Below, piece by piece: positions 16,409 through 24,298 of a DNA stretch of 64,000 nt (the first letter of the stretch is position 1; every line of letters starts with the position of its first letter). A program made the position numbers and the translations under genes. The stretch covers positions 62,001-126,000 of the forward strand of contig CAZWOU010000001.1 of assembly GCA_964635375.1 (NCBI GenBank), written 5' to 3'. The notes beneath the pieces were generated by a model. The model did not search any database. It saw only the letters and a list, made by a program, of their open reading frames with translations, and was not told where the DNA came from. The stretch is from CAZMNY01 sp964635375. GTDB taxonomy: Bacteria > Planctomycetota > Planctomycetia > Pirellulales > Pirellulaceae.

Positions 16409-17296
16409 CTAGAGTCGATTCATCAGCCAGATCATCGGAGCTTCAACGCCCTTCGGTTCGACCCGCAGAGGGATGTCTCGCTCTCCATCGTGAATCGTCT
16501 GCCCGACGACCGAGGCGAAGAAAAACTCGTGTTTTGGCAGCCGTTCGAGACAGTGCCGGTACAACCCTGGCGATTTCTCTTTGGCAAACTGCCTGGGACC
16601 GCCGGCAGTCTCGACTTTATCCGCTTTGGTGAGAACGATGGCCACGGGTTGGGTGCCCCACAGCCGCCTTGGCGCCCGCCGAGTTTCACCCAGATAACCA
16701 ATCGTCTTCATCGTTTCATAGTCGGGGTCCGAATCACCTTGAGCGATTCTCGCCGCATCGACAAACACCATCGCCGCCCGACACTGCCGCAAGAAGGCGC
16801 GAACAACCGGTTGAGAGCGAGGCTGCTCGAGTTCGCCTGAGATTGCCTCGCCGCAGAAATCGGGGATGACGACATCTACCGGCGACTTTCGACCCCGCTT
16901 GAGTTGACAGTACATCCAGCTCCAGTCGCTCGGCGAGCGCGGTGTGGGCTCGGGGAAACGGCAGGCTTGCAGTCCTTGCACGACCTTATGCTGCTGACCA
17001 ACGGAGAATGCTCCGCGGGCCAGCAGATGGAAATCGCCGGCGTGCCGCGAGAGGATATCGATCATCATCGCCAGAAAGACCGTCTTGCCGCTGCCGGACG
17101 CGCCGAGCGAGGCGACGAATTTTGGCAGCTTTCGATTTTGCTCCGCGACTTGCTGCGAAATCGACATGGGCGCGCAACAATGCCGGCAGCGTTCTGAGTC
17201 AAACGCGTTCTCGCCGTCGCAAACAACACACTTCACTTGAATGCTGTACTTGGCAAGGTCGTAGGAATCCAGCGATAAGAACGAGTGTCGTTTCAT
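16409..17296 (-). CDS. Zinc-ribbon GTPase, possibly of the double-GTPase type
   Basis: The 295-aa protein opens with a zinc ribbon (C23-x2-C26, C37-x2-C40). It then has P-loop GASGSGKT (65-72), a DxxG-type motif DFCGE (146-150) and TKAD (223-226), the pattern of a TRAFAC GTPase in which TKxD replaces NKxD. It lacks a membrane span. I associate this zinc-ribbon plus GASGSGKT layout with the family called double-GTPases that occur in bacterial conflict or signalling islands; this is from memory. It is the last gene of a cassette: its ATG overlaps the stop of the FGE-fold gene by four bases (ATGA), so the two are almost surely translated together. Confidence 0.75.
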   Translation of the reverse strand: MKRHSFLSLDSYDLAKYSIQVKCVVCDGENAFDSERCRHCCAPMSISQQVAEQNRKLPKFVASLGASGSGKTVFLAMMIDILSRHAGDFHLLARGAFSVGQQHKVVQGLQACRFPEPTPRSPSDWSWMYCQLKRGRKSPVDVVIPDFCGEAISGELEQPRSQPVVRAFLRQCRAAMVFVDAARIAQGDSDPDYETMKTIGYLGETRRAPRRLWGTQPVAIVLTKADKVETAGGPRQFAKEKSPGLYRHCLERLPKHEFFFASVVGQTIHDGERDIPLRVEPKGVEAPMIWLMNRL

Positions 17297-18456
17297 TGTG
17301 GCCCCTCGATGTCAGCTGTTCGCGAGTGGGCCGAGCTGGCAACTGCCGCTCTCGCGGTGGGCTCGCAGGCCACATCCACCGCGCTGACGGCACAGCGGAA
17401 ACCGATGTTGCCCCTCCGCTCGGCTCGTCTTTCCGCACTGAAAAACGCGGCTGTCGCCTGGGCCTCAAAGAAGGTGTCAAAAGCACCGCCGCGGACCGAT
17501 GCAAGCGCCGAATCGGGAGGAAATGGCGTGTTCTGATCCCACAGACAGAAGTCGTCGTGCATCCACTCCCAGACGTTGCCGATCAAGTGCCGCACGCCAA
17601 CCGGGTTCTGCCCCGACTTATGCTCGCTGACGCGACAGGGGCCGGATTGTTTGCTGGAGCCAAGTCGAGCCTGATCGGCTCTCAACTGATTCCCCCATGG
17701 AAACGTCCATTGTGAGACCTGGTTTTCTGTTTCGAAGGGCCAGGCGGCAGCCTTCACCCACTCGGGATCGCTGGGCAGTCGCTTGCCGGCCCATGTCGCG
17801 AAGGCATCGCTCTCATACCAAGACACTCCAACCACGGGATGATCGCCTTCGGCTTCGAGAAAGCGCCCGTGCTGCCAGAAACGAGGCCCCGGTTGCCCGC
17901 TCTGATCAAGAAACTGATTTACTAGTGGATGCGACTCGTCGCGCCAAAACGAGAGGTTCAGGTAGCCGCCCGCGGCAACAAACTTGGCGAACTGCCGATT
18001 CGTCACCGGGTTGCGGTCGATCCAATACCCCTCGACTTGCACCTTCGCCTCACCGCCGTCCGCCTGACCCTCGGCAGCTTTCGCCCACGAAGCCACTCGG
18101 ACCGCGCCGGGGTGAATGAACGCCATCTGCTCTCGGAACTCTCGTTTCAGTTCCTCCGCTGCATCGACCTTGACCTCGGTCATCAGCATGGGTCGCAGTA
18201 ACAGCGAGGCGCGGCCCTGTCGGAGCATCTTCTCGGCAGGGTCCGCCCCATCCAATTCATCGGCGGACAAGGGCGATAGTTCGTCAAGTTGCCGGTTGGG
18301 TCGAGCGCTTACGCCGGCCCGCGATGAAAACAGGCCGAGCATGCAGAGGCCGGACGAGGCGGCCACTGATCCCAGCAGCCAATTTCCGCTAAAATGTCCC
18401 ACGGCTAGGGCAGCTGCGCTTGCAGTTGCAATGACGTAGGCGGGGATTGGCATCAT
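17293..18456 (-). CDS. Membrane-anchored formylglycine-enzyme-fold protein
   Basis: The 387-aa protein starts with one or two hydrophobic spans (about residues 5-43). After a linker comes an FGE/SUMF1-fold domain (about 140-365): DRNPVTNRQFAKFV, PVVGVSWYESDAFATWAGKRLPS, PFPWGN-like FPWGNQLRADQARLG, LIGNVWEWMHDDF, VRGGAF and NIGFRCAVS. True formylglycine-generating enzymes have a Cys pair between RGG and GFRCA; here that segment (FDTFFEAQATAAFFSAERR) has none, so oxidase activity on sulfatases is unlikely. A good ribosome-binding site (GGAGG) precedes the ATG at 18456. Its neighbours are a 95-aa protein two bases upstream and a GTPase overlapping its end. Confidence 0.8.
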   Translation of the reverse strand: MMPIPAYVIATASAAALAVGHFSGNWLLGSVAASSGLCMLGLFSSRAGVSARPNRQLDELSPLSADELDGADPAEKMLRQGRASLLLRPMLMTEVKVDAAEELKREFREQMAFIHPGAVRVASWAKAAEGQADGGEAKVQVEGYWIDRNPVTNRQFAKFVAAGGYLNLSFWRDESHPLVNQFLDQSGQPGPRFWQHGRFLEAEGDHPVVGVSWYESDAFATWAGKRLPSDPEWVKAAAWPFETENQVSQWTFPWGNQLRADQARLGSSKQSGPCRVSEHKSGQNPVGVRHLIGNVWEWMHDDFCLWDQNTPFPPDSALASVRGGAFDTFFEAQATAAFFSAERRAERRGNIGFRCAVSAVDVACEPTARAAVASSAHSRTADIEGPQ

Positions 18457-18458
18457 GA

Positions 18459-18746
18459 TCAGGCCTCCGCGACCAGGGATTTCTCCACAACGCCATTCGC
18501 CTCCTCCGCTAGTTGATGCAACAAATCGGCGTGCTTCTCCAACGCCGAATTGGCCCCCGAAGCCTTGTCGCCTATCAACAGTCGAGTTGGGTTTGCACGA
18601 GCCGACTTGAGATCGTTGATCGTGGCGTGTGCAGACGACAACGCAGCCTTCGCCTCAATAAACGCTTTCCATTGTCCGACCATACCCAAGCCCCACAGGG
18701 ATTTAGAGATTTCGCCAATGGAAACGTACGTCGCGTTTCGCCCCAT
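18459..18746 (-). CDS. Small uncharacterised helical protein of the GTPase cassette
   Basis: This 95-aa protein is not one I recognise. After a short N-terminus it is predicted by eye to be largely helical, with heptad-like Leu/Ala spacing (EAKAALSSAHATINDLKSA; ALEKHADLLHQLAEEAN). It has no Cys and no clear membrane span. Its stop is two bases before the start of the FGE-fold gene, so it heads the three-gene cassette. The ribosome-binding site is weak. It may be a partner or adaptor of the two larger proteins, which is inference from position only. Confidence 0.6.
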   Translation of the reverse strand: MGRNATYVSIGEISKSLWGLGMVGQWKAFIEAKAALSSAHATINDLKSARANPTRLLIGDKASGANSALEKHADLLHQLAEEANGVVEKSLVAEA

Positions 18747-18822
18747 GGCAAATCAGATTCTTGTTTCGCCGGTGCTTTCCATAACAACCCTTCCCTGGGC
18801 GACGACGCATAGGCCGATATTG

Positions 18823-19284
18823 ATGAGTAGCAAAAAGAAGAAACAGAAAAGCCGACAAACGGCGAGCGGCAAGTCCAAGTCCTCAGGCAAGTCCAAGTCC
18901 TCAGGCAACTCGAGCCGCAAGCGGAAGGAACCTGCCAAGATCACGCCGAATCGCGGCCCAACGCGGACGACGGAAGAACGGCCAGCCGAAGCCTTGACCG
19001 TGGCTTGGATGCTCTGCGCCATCGCCACTTTCCTGGGCGCGCTGACCGGTCTCGCACTATGGTTGCTGCTGATGACCGTGGAAGGCGAGATTTCCCGCGA
19101 GGTCCGAATGCTCCCCGGGCTAATGTTCTTCACGGCCCAGGTCAGCAGTCTGGTCGCCCTGCTGCTGACGCCGCTGACCCACTGGCTTCGCAAGAGTCGA
19201 CCGCCGCGGCTGATCACCTGCGGAGTGTTGCTGATCGTCGCTTTGCCATGGATCCTCAATCTCTCCCTGCCGCCGCTGCCTTAG
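18823..19284 (+). CDS. Small membrane protein with Lys/Ser-rich N-terminus
   Basis: The 153-aa product starts at ATG 18823. Its first 70 residues are very basic, with an 18-bp DNA repeat giving GKSKSS twice (about 18870-18905). Three hydrophobic segments follow (WMLCAIATFLGALTGLALWLLL, LMFFTAQVSSLVALLLT, ITCGVLLIVALPWILNL). I know no function for it. The frame is open upstream to 18550, but that part overlaps the divergent 95-aa gene. The shared 76-base gap to that gene could hold a bidirectional promoter. Confidence 0.7.
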   Translation: MSSKKKKQKSRQTASGKSKSSGKSKSSGNSSRKRKEPAKITPNRGPTRTTEERPAEALTVAWMLCAIATFLGALTGLALWLLLMTVEGEISREVRMLPGLMFFTAQVSSLVALLLTPLTHWLRKSRPPRLITCGVLLIVALPWILNLSLPPLP

Positions 19285-19383
19285 GCTTCGCCAACCGCCC
19301 GTTTGCACCTCGCCGGTCTGGCCAAAGAATGAGCCGAGAGCCAAGCGAGTCCTCTTACTCAACCCGTCGCAGCGCGCGCCCAG

Positions 19384-20778
19384 TTAGAACTCGGCGTTGC
19401 CTGGCGTGCGAGGAAACGGGATCACATCGCGAATATTGGTCATTCCAGTCACGAACTGCACGACTCGCTCCAGACCTAGGCCAAAGCCAGCGTGGGGAAC
19501 CGTGCCGAAACGGCGCAAGTCGCGATACCACCAATACTCATCAATGTTCAAGTCCTGTTCGCCCATCCGCATCTCGAGGACATCCAGTCGCTCTTCACGT
19601 TGGCTGCCGCCAATGATCTCGCCCACTTTGGGAACCAGGACATCCATTGCGCGAACCGTCTTATCGTCGTCGTTCACGCGCATGTAGAACGGCTTGATCG
19701 TACGGGGGTAGTTGTAGACGATAACCGGACAGTTGCAGTGCTCTTCGGTCAGGTATCGTTCATGTTCTGATTGTAAATCCGCGCCCCATTTCGGCTGAAA
19801 CTCGAACTTCTTCCCGCTCTTCTCGAGCACCTCAATCGCCTCGGTATAAGGCATTTGCACAAAGTTGCTCGCAACAATCCCCTCGAGCGACGCGAGCACG
19901 GTGTCGTCAACACGTTTGTTGAAGAACTCCATGTCCTCAGCGCATTGATCGAGCGCATCGGCGAAAACTCGCTTCAAGAAATTCTCGGCCAACTCCATGT
20001 TGTCGTCCAAATCGTAGAAGGCCATCTCCGGTTCAATCATCCAAAACTCGGCCAAGTGGCGCGATGTGTTCGAGTTCTCGGCGCGGAAAGTGGGCCCAAA
20101 CGTGTAGACCTTGCCCAACGCAGTCGCGTAGATCTCCGCCTCGAGTTGGCCGCTGACGGTCAGATAGGATGGCCGGTCGAAGAAGTCTTGAGTAAAGTCA
20201 ACGCCCTTGTCGTTCTTTGGCGGATTGGCCATATCAAGTGTTGTGACGCGAAACATCTCCCCGGCGCCCTCGCAATCGCTGGCGGTGATGATTGGCGTGT
20301 GGACATAAAGAAAACCGTTCTCTTGAAAGAACTGATGGATCGAGCGGCAAATGCAATTGCGGACCCGCGCGACAGCGCCAAAGGCGTTCGTGCGAGGGCG
20401 AAGGTGGGCCCACTCTCGCAGTTTCTCAAATGAATGCCGTTTCTTCTGCAGCGGATACTCTTCCGGATCGGACCAACCGTGGACCGTCAAGCTTTCGACC
20501 TGCATCTCCGTGCTCTGCCCTTTGCCCCCCGACTCTTTGATCAGTCCCTTGGCGCTGATGCTGCACCCAGCAGTCAAGCGTTTGATTTCCGACTCGTAGT
20601 TCTCCAAGTCAGCATCGGCGATCAGCTGAAGATTGGACATACACGATCCGTCGTTGACTTCGATAAAGCTGAAGCCGCCTTTGGAATCTCGCCGTGTGCG
20701 AACCCACCCGCGCAAGGTCACCTTCTCGCCGACCAGGCTCGCCTCCAGGGCCGCCCGCACGCTTGTCTCGTCCCTCAT
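19384..20778 (-). CDS. asnS: Asparaginyl-tRNA synthetase
   Basis: The 464-aa enzyme has an N-terminal OB-fold anticodon-binding domain (VTLRGWVRTRRDSKGGFSFI) and a class IIb catalytic core: motif 2 FGPTFRAENSNTSRHLAEFW, the EPEMAF region and motif 3 GFGLGLERVVQFVTG. Residues such as YNYPRTIKPFYMR and the GE-IIGGSQREERLD segment mark it as AsnRS rather than AspRS. The ATG at 20778 is chosen for AGGAG upstream and the family N-terminus. It charges tRNA-Asn directly, so this organism need not depend only on the indirect amidotransferase route. Confidence 0.98.
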   Translation of the reverse strand: MRDETSVRAALEASLVGEKVTLRGWVRTRRDSKGGFSFIEVNDGSCMSNLQLIADADLENYESEIKRLTAGCSISAKGLIKESGGKGQSTEMQVESLTVHGWSDPEEYPLQKKRHSFEKLREWAHLRPRTNAFGAVARVRNCICRSIHQFFQENGFLYVHTPIITASDCEGAGEMFRVTTLDMANPPKNDKGVDFTQDFFDRPSYLTVSGQLEAEIYATALGKVYTFGPTFRAENSNTSRHLAEFWMIEPEMAFYDLDDNMELAENFLKRVFADALDQCAEDMEFFNKRVDDTVLASLEGIVASNFVQMPYTEAIEVLEKSGKKFEFQPKWGADLQSEHERYLTEEHCNCPVIVYNYPRTIKPFYMRVNDDDKTVRAMDVLVPKVGEIIGGSQREERLDVLEMRMGEQDLNIDEYWWYRDLRRFGTVPHAGFGLGLERVVQFVTGMTNIRDVIPFPRTPGNAEF

Positions 20779-20928
20779 CGGAATTCTCCTCTTCCCACTT
20801 GTGGGTTCCAACCTATCGTAACTGACAACGGTCTGAGGACCTTCGGGCAACTCGTCCCGGCTTTCGTCGCGCGAAGGAGTCGTTACTTTCGCTCGAGGGA
20901 AACTCCGGCGGTTATCTCGCGAACGACG

Positions 20929-22647
20929 CTAGGCTTTGTCTGCCCCCGAAGTGTTGGGTTTCGACCTCAAAAAATGCACCGCGACCAGAGCTGAGACAAA
21001 GAGGCAAACGATGGCGATAGCAGCCCACCTGACTTCTAGCTCCGTACCAGGCACCTTATTCGATTGGCCCCAAATGGCCAAGCTGGCGCCGACCAACGCG
21101 GCCCCCACGGACAGCAGCATGATGATGTTGGCAATCAGTCGCTTGCCGCCGCGCATCATGTGTTCGCCCAAAAGGCGGCGATTATTCATCATCAGGAGGA
21201 AGGTAATGTAGGCGATCGGCAACAACGCCATACCGAAGATACTCGTCGGCACAGCCAGCCAGAACTTGGCTTGCCCTTTCCACAAATAGATCGCGCCAAG
21301 CCCGCCCGTGAGCCCGGGCAGAATACAGCCAATGCGATAAACCCAACCTCGGGATTCCCTGCCCAGTAGCTCGCAGATTGTAAATCCGTTGATCAACATC
21401 AGGATGATGATCGTCGAGATGGCCATCCCCAGCACGCCGACGCCGAAGACAACGTGGGCGACGGTCTTTCCCGTCAACTCCTCCAGGGACAATGCCAACA
21501 CATTGGAGTCTCGCTTGATCAACATCGCGGCGACTTGCCGATCCGCAGCGCGAATGAAGTCCCGCTGAATCGCCTCGTCGCTCTGTCCCTCGAGACTCGC
21601 GTTGTGGCTCTTGAGGTAACCCAGATAGGCCCCCATTTCCTTGTCGAAATTCCCTTGAAGCTTGGCGGTCGCCGCTGTGCGTTTCGCTGGATCGACCAGG
21701 CCTTCGTCGAACTTGCCGTGAAACTGACCGGCGGCGGCAATCACAACACAGCTCGTGGCGAGAAAGAAGGGAACAAACAGCCCGGTTGAGAGATCGAAAG
21801 TAGCCAAGCCGCGAAAGTCTCGATTCCAGCCGCGTTTCAACATCGAGTAGGGCAACAGAAACGTCATATTGATCCCGACCGCTGTCGCTGCGGCCGCCAC
21901 CATGCGGTCGCGTTGAGCAGCGAGCACGTGCTGGTTCCAATAGGCTGAATCCGAAGTGTTCGCTATGACTTGGGCAAAGGTGTCAGAGGGATTGAACAGT
22001 AGCTTCGGGTTCGGTACGAAGCCCGCAAAGATCTTGCCCCAAGGCAAGCCCTGGTCACTGATTGCTATCGCGATCACGACTCCGAAGAAGCAGAGCACGA
22101 CGACGCCCACCACGAGTTTCAAGAGGATGTCGAAGATCTTGATGCCCCAACCGCCAGCGTCGTAGAACCAGACCACGACGGCGGCGATGATAAATAGCAA
22201 GCCAACACAGTAAATCTCGTTGGCGTCGCCTGCTAACGACGGCGCCAGGTTCTGCTGGATCGCCGCTGTTCCCAATGAGAACTGAGGCATCGCCCAAACC
22301 AAATTGGCCATCAAGGTGGCGATGATCCAGCCCCACCCCAAGACCGGACTGACTTCTGAGTTGATCGCTTCGAAAGGCCTTCTCCCAGTCGACAACGTGA
22401 CGTAGCTGATGGCGCTCAACATGACGACTCCGAGAATCATCATCAACGGCTGCAGCCACATTAGTTCGTAACCGCCGATCACGCCGACATAGAGGCTTCC
22501 CGCAAGCGAACCACCGCCCAGGGTGATGGCGCCTTGCAGCCAACCAGGGCCCGATAATTTTGTGTACGCCGCGAGCGTGGCGCCGAGCCCTCTCTGTTGG
22601 GCGCTAACGATCAATTCGCGATCGGCTTCAAGGTTCTCGTTCTTCAT
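20929..22647 (-). CDS. Divergent Nramp-family transporter
   Basis: The 572-aa protein has about 11-12 hydrophobic spans in the Nramp/APC arrangement. Canonical Nramps carry DPGN in span 1 and an MPH motif in span 6 as metal ligands. Here span 1 reads GPGWLQGAITLGGGSLAG and span 6 VGINMTFLLPYSML, so both metal-binding motifs are changed. An extra soluble stretch of about 90 residues rich in charged groups lies in the second half (about residues 315-405). Transport of a metal other than Mn or Fe, or of another solute, is possible. Start either ATG 22647 or GTG 22653. It follows trxB on the same strand. Confidence 0.8.
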   Translation of the reverse strand: MKNENLEADRELIVSAQQRGLGATLAAYTKLSGPGWLQGAITLGGGSLAGSLYVGVIGGYELMWLQPLMMILGVVMLSAISYVTLSTGRRPFEAINSEVSPVLGWGWIIATLMANLVWAMPQFSLGTAAIQQNLAPSLAGDANEIYCVGLLFIIAAVVVWFYDAGGWGIKIFDILLKLVVGVVVLCFFGVVIAIAISDQGLPWGKIFAGFVPNPKLLFNPSDTFAQVIANTSDSAYWNQHVLAAQRDRMVAAAATAVGINMTFLLPYSMLKRGWNRDFRGLATFDLSTGLFVPFFLATSCVVIAAAGQFHGKFDEGLVDPAKRTAATAKLQGNFDKEMGAYLGYLKSHNASLEGQSDEAIQRDFIRAADRQVAAMLIKRDSNVLALSLEELTGKTVAHVVFGVGVLGMAISTIIILMLINGFTICELLGRESRGWVYRIGCILPGLTGGLGAIYLWKGQAKFWLAVPTSIFGMALLPIAYITFLLMMNNRRLLGEHMMRGGKRLIANIIMLLSVGAALVGASLAIWGQSNKVPGTELEVRWAAIAIVCLFVSALVAVHFLRSKPNTSGADKA

Positions 22648-22756
22648 GGGCACAACTGAAGGTCCGCCGGTTCAATTCCTGCCTGGCGACACTGCTCAGC
22701 CTTTCGTTTTCGTTGTTATTCAGCACGGTGTAACATGGCCCTTCAAGCAACGACGC

Positions 22757-23803
22757 CTAGATGACGCCCTTATCGGCCAGCAGGTGTTCTGCGTCCAACG
22801 CGGCCATGCATCCGCTGCCAGCAGAGGTGATTGCCTGCCTGTAGTGGTCGTCGGCGACATCTCCGGCGGCGAAAACGCCTTCAACGCTCGTGTAAGTGCG
22901 AAAGGCCGTTGTCCGCTGAAGATAACCCTTGTCGGTGGTTGTCAATTGACCGTTAAGGAATTTGGTATTGGGAGTATGGCCAATCGCTAGAAACATGCCG
23001 CTGGCGTCAAGATCTTGAAGGCTCTGGTCGTTCACGTTGCGCACGCGGACTCCGGTGACTCCGTCTGCATCCGTACCAAGCACTTCCTCGACAACATGAT
23101 TCCAGACGACTTCGATCTTTTCGTTTCCGATCGCGCGTTCAGCCATGATCTTCGAGGCTCGAAGTTCGTCGCGTCTGTGGATCATATAGACCTTGGAGGC
23201 GTACTTGGTCAGAAAGTGGGCCTCCTCGACAGCCGAATCGCCGCCGCCAACAACGACCATCGGTTTGTCCCTGAAGCGAGGCAGAGCGCCGTCGCAAACG
23301 GCGCAAGCGCTGACGCCCCGATTCTTGAACTTCCCCTCCGACTCTAGGCCAAGGTAGTTAGCCATGGCGCCGGTTGCGACAATGATCGTATGTGTCTCCA
23401 CCGGCTCGCCTTCCGCGGGCTTGACGGTGAACGGCGACGCTCCAAGATCGACCGACTCAACCTCCTCAGTGACGATTCCGGCGCCAAAATTCATCGCTTG
23501 TTGACGCATCAAATTCATCAGTTCCGGACCAGTCACTGCATGAGGTTGCTCATGAAGCTGAGGCAAGTACATGTCGCGCTGACTCTCGTCGACCGCCGAA
23601 CGAATGTACCCAGCCAGTTCGCCCGAGGGAAAACCAGCGTAGTTCTCCACCTCCGTGGTCAACGCCAACTGCCCCAGTGGCATGAGTTCGGGCTTGAAGG
23701 GCGTGCCCTCGAAGAGCAGTGGCTCGAGATTGGCGCGGGATGCGTAAATAGCGGCCGAAAACCCAGCCGGTCCACTGCCGATGATGACTACTTTCTCCGG
23801 CAC
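22757..23803 (-). CDS. trxB: Thioredoxin reductase
   Basis: The 348-aa protein has an N-terminal FAD-binding GSGPAG, the redox-active SACAVCDGA and the NADPH-binding VVGGGDSAVEEA, then MIHRRDELRAS and the C-terminal FAAGDVADDHYRQAITSAGSG. It transfers electrons from NADPH through FAD and CAVC to thioredoxin. The start is GTG at 23803 with GAGGAG upstream. About 30 residues (around 62-92, PSGELAGYIRSAVDESQRD onward) are inserted relative to E. coli TrxB between the GFP-motif and the PELM helix. I recall similar inserts in planctomycete homologues. Confidence 0.95.
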   Translation of the reverse strand: MPEKVVIIGSGPAGFSAAIYASRANLEPLLFEGTPFKPELMPLGQLALTTEVENYAGFPSGELAGYIRSAVDESQRDMYLPQLHEQPHAVTGPELMNLMRQQAMNFGAGIVTEEVESVDLGASPFTVKPAEGEPVETHTIIVATGAMANYLGLESEGKFKNRGVSACAVCDGALPRFRDKPMVVVGGGDSAVEEAHFLTKYASKVYMIHRRDELRASKIMAERAIGNEKIEVVWNHVVEEVLGTDADGVTGVRVRNVNDQSLQDLDASGMFLAIGHTPNTKFLNGQLTTTDKGYLQRTTAFRTYTSVEGVFAAGDVADDHYRQAITSAGSGCMAALDAEHLLADKGVI

Positions 23804-24298
23804 GATGTGCTCCTCATCTTGGTTTATTCGCAAGTATCTCGCGGCGCGATTCAACTGAATCGAAGCCTGCATTCTTCCAGTTGAAACGGCCATTATAGGC
23901 TTGGCCCCGCCCCGCACCAGCACTCGCTAGAGGAAACAAGGAATGCGCGGTGATCTGTGGACCGCCGTCGCCCGCACATGATCGGTTGGACCGCATCGGC
24001 GGTGTCAACGGAGTGCTACTGTGCGATGGCCGAAATATCCGTGCCAAAAGGAATCGTCTTCGTTCTGGTGTCACGGGGAGCATTCGCGAGAAGGCGCCCC
24101 GGAGAAGAATGCCCAGCCAGAAAGAAGGAAGAACGCCGCAGTCATTCCAGCCGCAGTAATTCCCCGTCCACAACGTCTATGGTGCGTGCCTGGGTGATGA
24201 TTGCGGTTTGCATTGGTATCATGGCAGACTGCTGCGGCCGCGCATTCTTCAGCCGCTGATGATTGCTGGACAATTCCGAGAGAAACCAGGACACGACG
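23804..24298. other. Divergent intergenic region trxB/cstA
   Basis: The 495 bases separate trxB and cstA and should contain both promoters, but I see no convincing consensus boxes. A possible 26-codon hydrophobic ORF lies at 24179-24259. Two minus-strand ORFs (24071-24355 and 24142-24342) overlap cstA and look like noise. Confidence 0.5.
24179..24259 (+). CDS. Possible 26-aa hydrophobic leader peptide before cstA
   Basis: An ATG at 24179 opens 26 codons ending in TGA at 24257-24259, 39 bases before the cstA start. The peptide has a hydrophobic core (WVMIAVCIGIMA) followed by Cys-Cys and basic residues, the look of a tiny single-span membrane protein. There is no strong ribosome-binding site. 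It may be chance. Confidence 0.25.
   Translation: MVRAWVMIAVCIGIMADCCGRAFFSR

Noticed and set aside
22660..22700. A tRNA-like T-arm (GGTTCAATTCC)
   Set aside because: The flanking stem does not pair properly and no anticodon or acceptor arm is visible.
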